64,000 nucleotides of DNA from Rhodobacterales bacterium (lineage in GTDB: Bacteria; Pseudomonadota; Alphaproteobacteria; Rhodobacterales; Rhodobacteraceae). The notes beneath the pieces were generated by a model that saw only the letters and a list, made by a program, of their open reading frames with translations, did no database searches and was not told the DNA's origin. Location of the stretch: the NCBI GenBank assembly GCA_002746935.1, contig PDRW01000025.1:30895-94894 (forward strand), written 5' to 3'. Shown one piece after another: positions 63,926 through 64,000 of the stretch (positions within the stretch are counted from its first letter, which is position 1; each line of letters begins with the position of its first letter). The position numbers were made by a program, and so were the translations under genes.

Positions 63926-64000
63926 TCTTTCCCGATCAGGTTGAGTTATAGCCTGCGTTTTGGATGTAGTTTGCGCATTCTTGTTGGCTGATCGCGTTGA

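Overview
The window is high-GC DNA (about two thirds G+C by eye) with the gene content of an alphaproteobacterium of the order Rhodobacterales, probably the roseobacter side of the Rhodobacteraceae. The grounds are the Irr regulator next to FabA, a complete protocatechuate 4,5-cleavage route, a Rhodobacter-type smo/mtlK polyol operon, an FMN-riboswitch-controlled RibN transporter, a TauE/TIGR02186 pair, and a dispersed intergenic element with a GAGTATTT box. No species can be named from sequence alone. No tRNA, rRNA, CRISPR array, prophage or insertion sequence was seen.

Layout. 1-9.7 kb: an incomplete DUF4342 gene, prpE (propionyl-CoA synthetase), a secreted protein with a long acidic Pro/Ala tail, pyrimidine salvage genes cdd-deoB-upp, a SPOR-domain protein and an unassigned membrane protein. 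9.9-11.5 kb: an acyl-CoA synthetase. 11.8-21.4 kb: the aromatic island. pobR/pobA make protocatechuate from 4-hydroxybenzoate; LigAB open the ring, LigC makes 2-pyrone-4,6-dicarboxylate, LigI hydrolyses it, GalD and GalB convert oxalomesaconate to 4-carboxy-4-hydroxy-2-oxoadipate, and LigK splits that to pyruvate and oxaloacetate. A LysR-type regulator with two helix-turn-helix domains is divergent from the operon. 21.4-41 kb: mostly core or housekeeping genes (universal stress protein, VanZ-like, M50-like, fabB, ppk2, M23 peptidase, NifU-like, tsaB, rimI, TauE, irr, fabA, clpA, aroA, cmk, an Ada-like protein, an OmpA lipoprotein). 41.0-41.6 kb: a deletion scar that joins the start of glcD to the end of glcF. 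41.9-43.2 kb: a secreted trypsin-like protease and an Hsp20 chaperone.

43.3-53.5 kb: a polyol catabolic island on the minus strand. A LacI regulator is followed by the ABC transporter smoEFGK, sorbitol-type dehydrogenase smoS, mannitol dehydrogenase mtlK, a PfkB kinase and a GatZ/KbaZ aldolase subunit. A shared palindrome lies in front of both lacI and smoE and is probably the operator. 53.7-54.9 kb: ribN with an FMN riboswitch leader and a 10-bp-period repeat in its presumed promoter region. 55-57 kb: two secreted proteins of unknown function. 57-63.7 kb: a minus-strand operon with a dipeptide-type ABC transporter (two permeases and a fused double ATPase, no binding protein), an aldehyde dehydrogenase, an SDR and a DmpA/P1-family aminopeptidase.

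Two dispersed repeat families stand out. One is a palindrome with core AGTCCGGAATTCCGGACT, found at four intergenic loci. The other is a hairpin plus GAGTATTT plus purine-rich element of about 50 bp, found nine times (two copies truncated), sometimes directly in front of a start codon. The most unusual items are these repeats, the double-HTH LysR regulator, the glcD/glcF scar, and the helically phased 10-bp array upstream of the FMN riboswitch.
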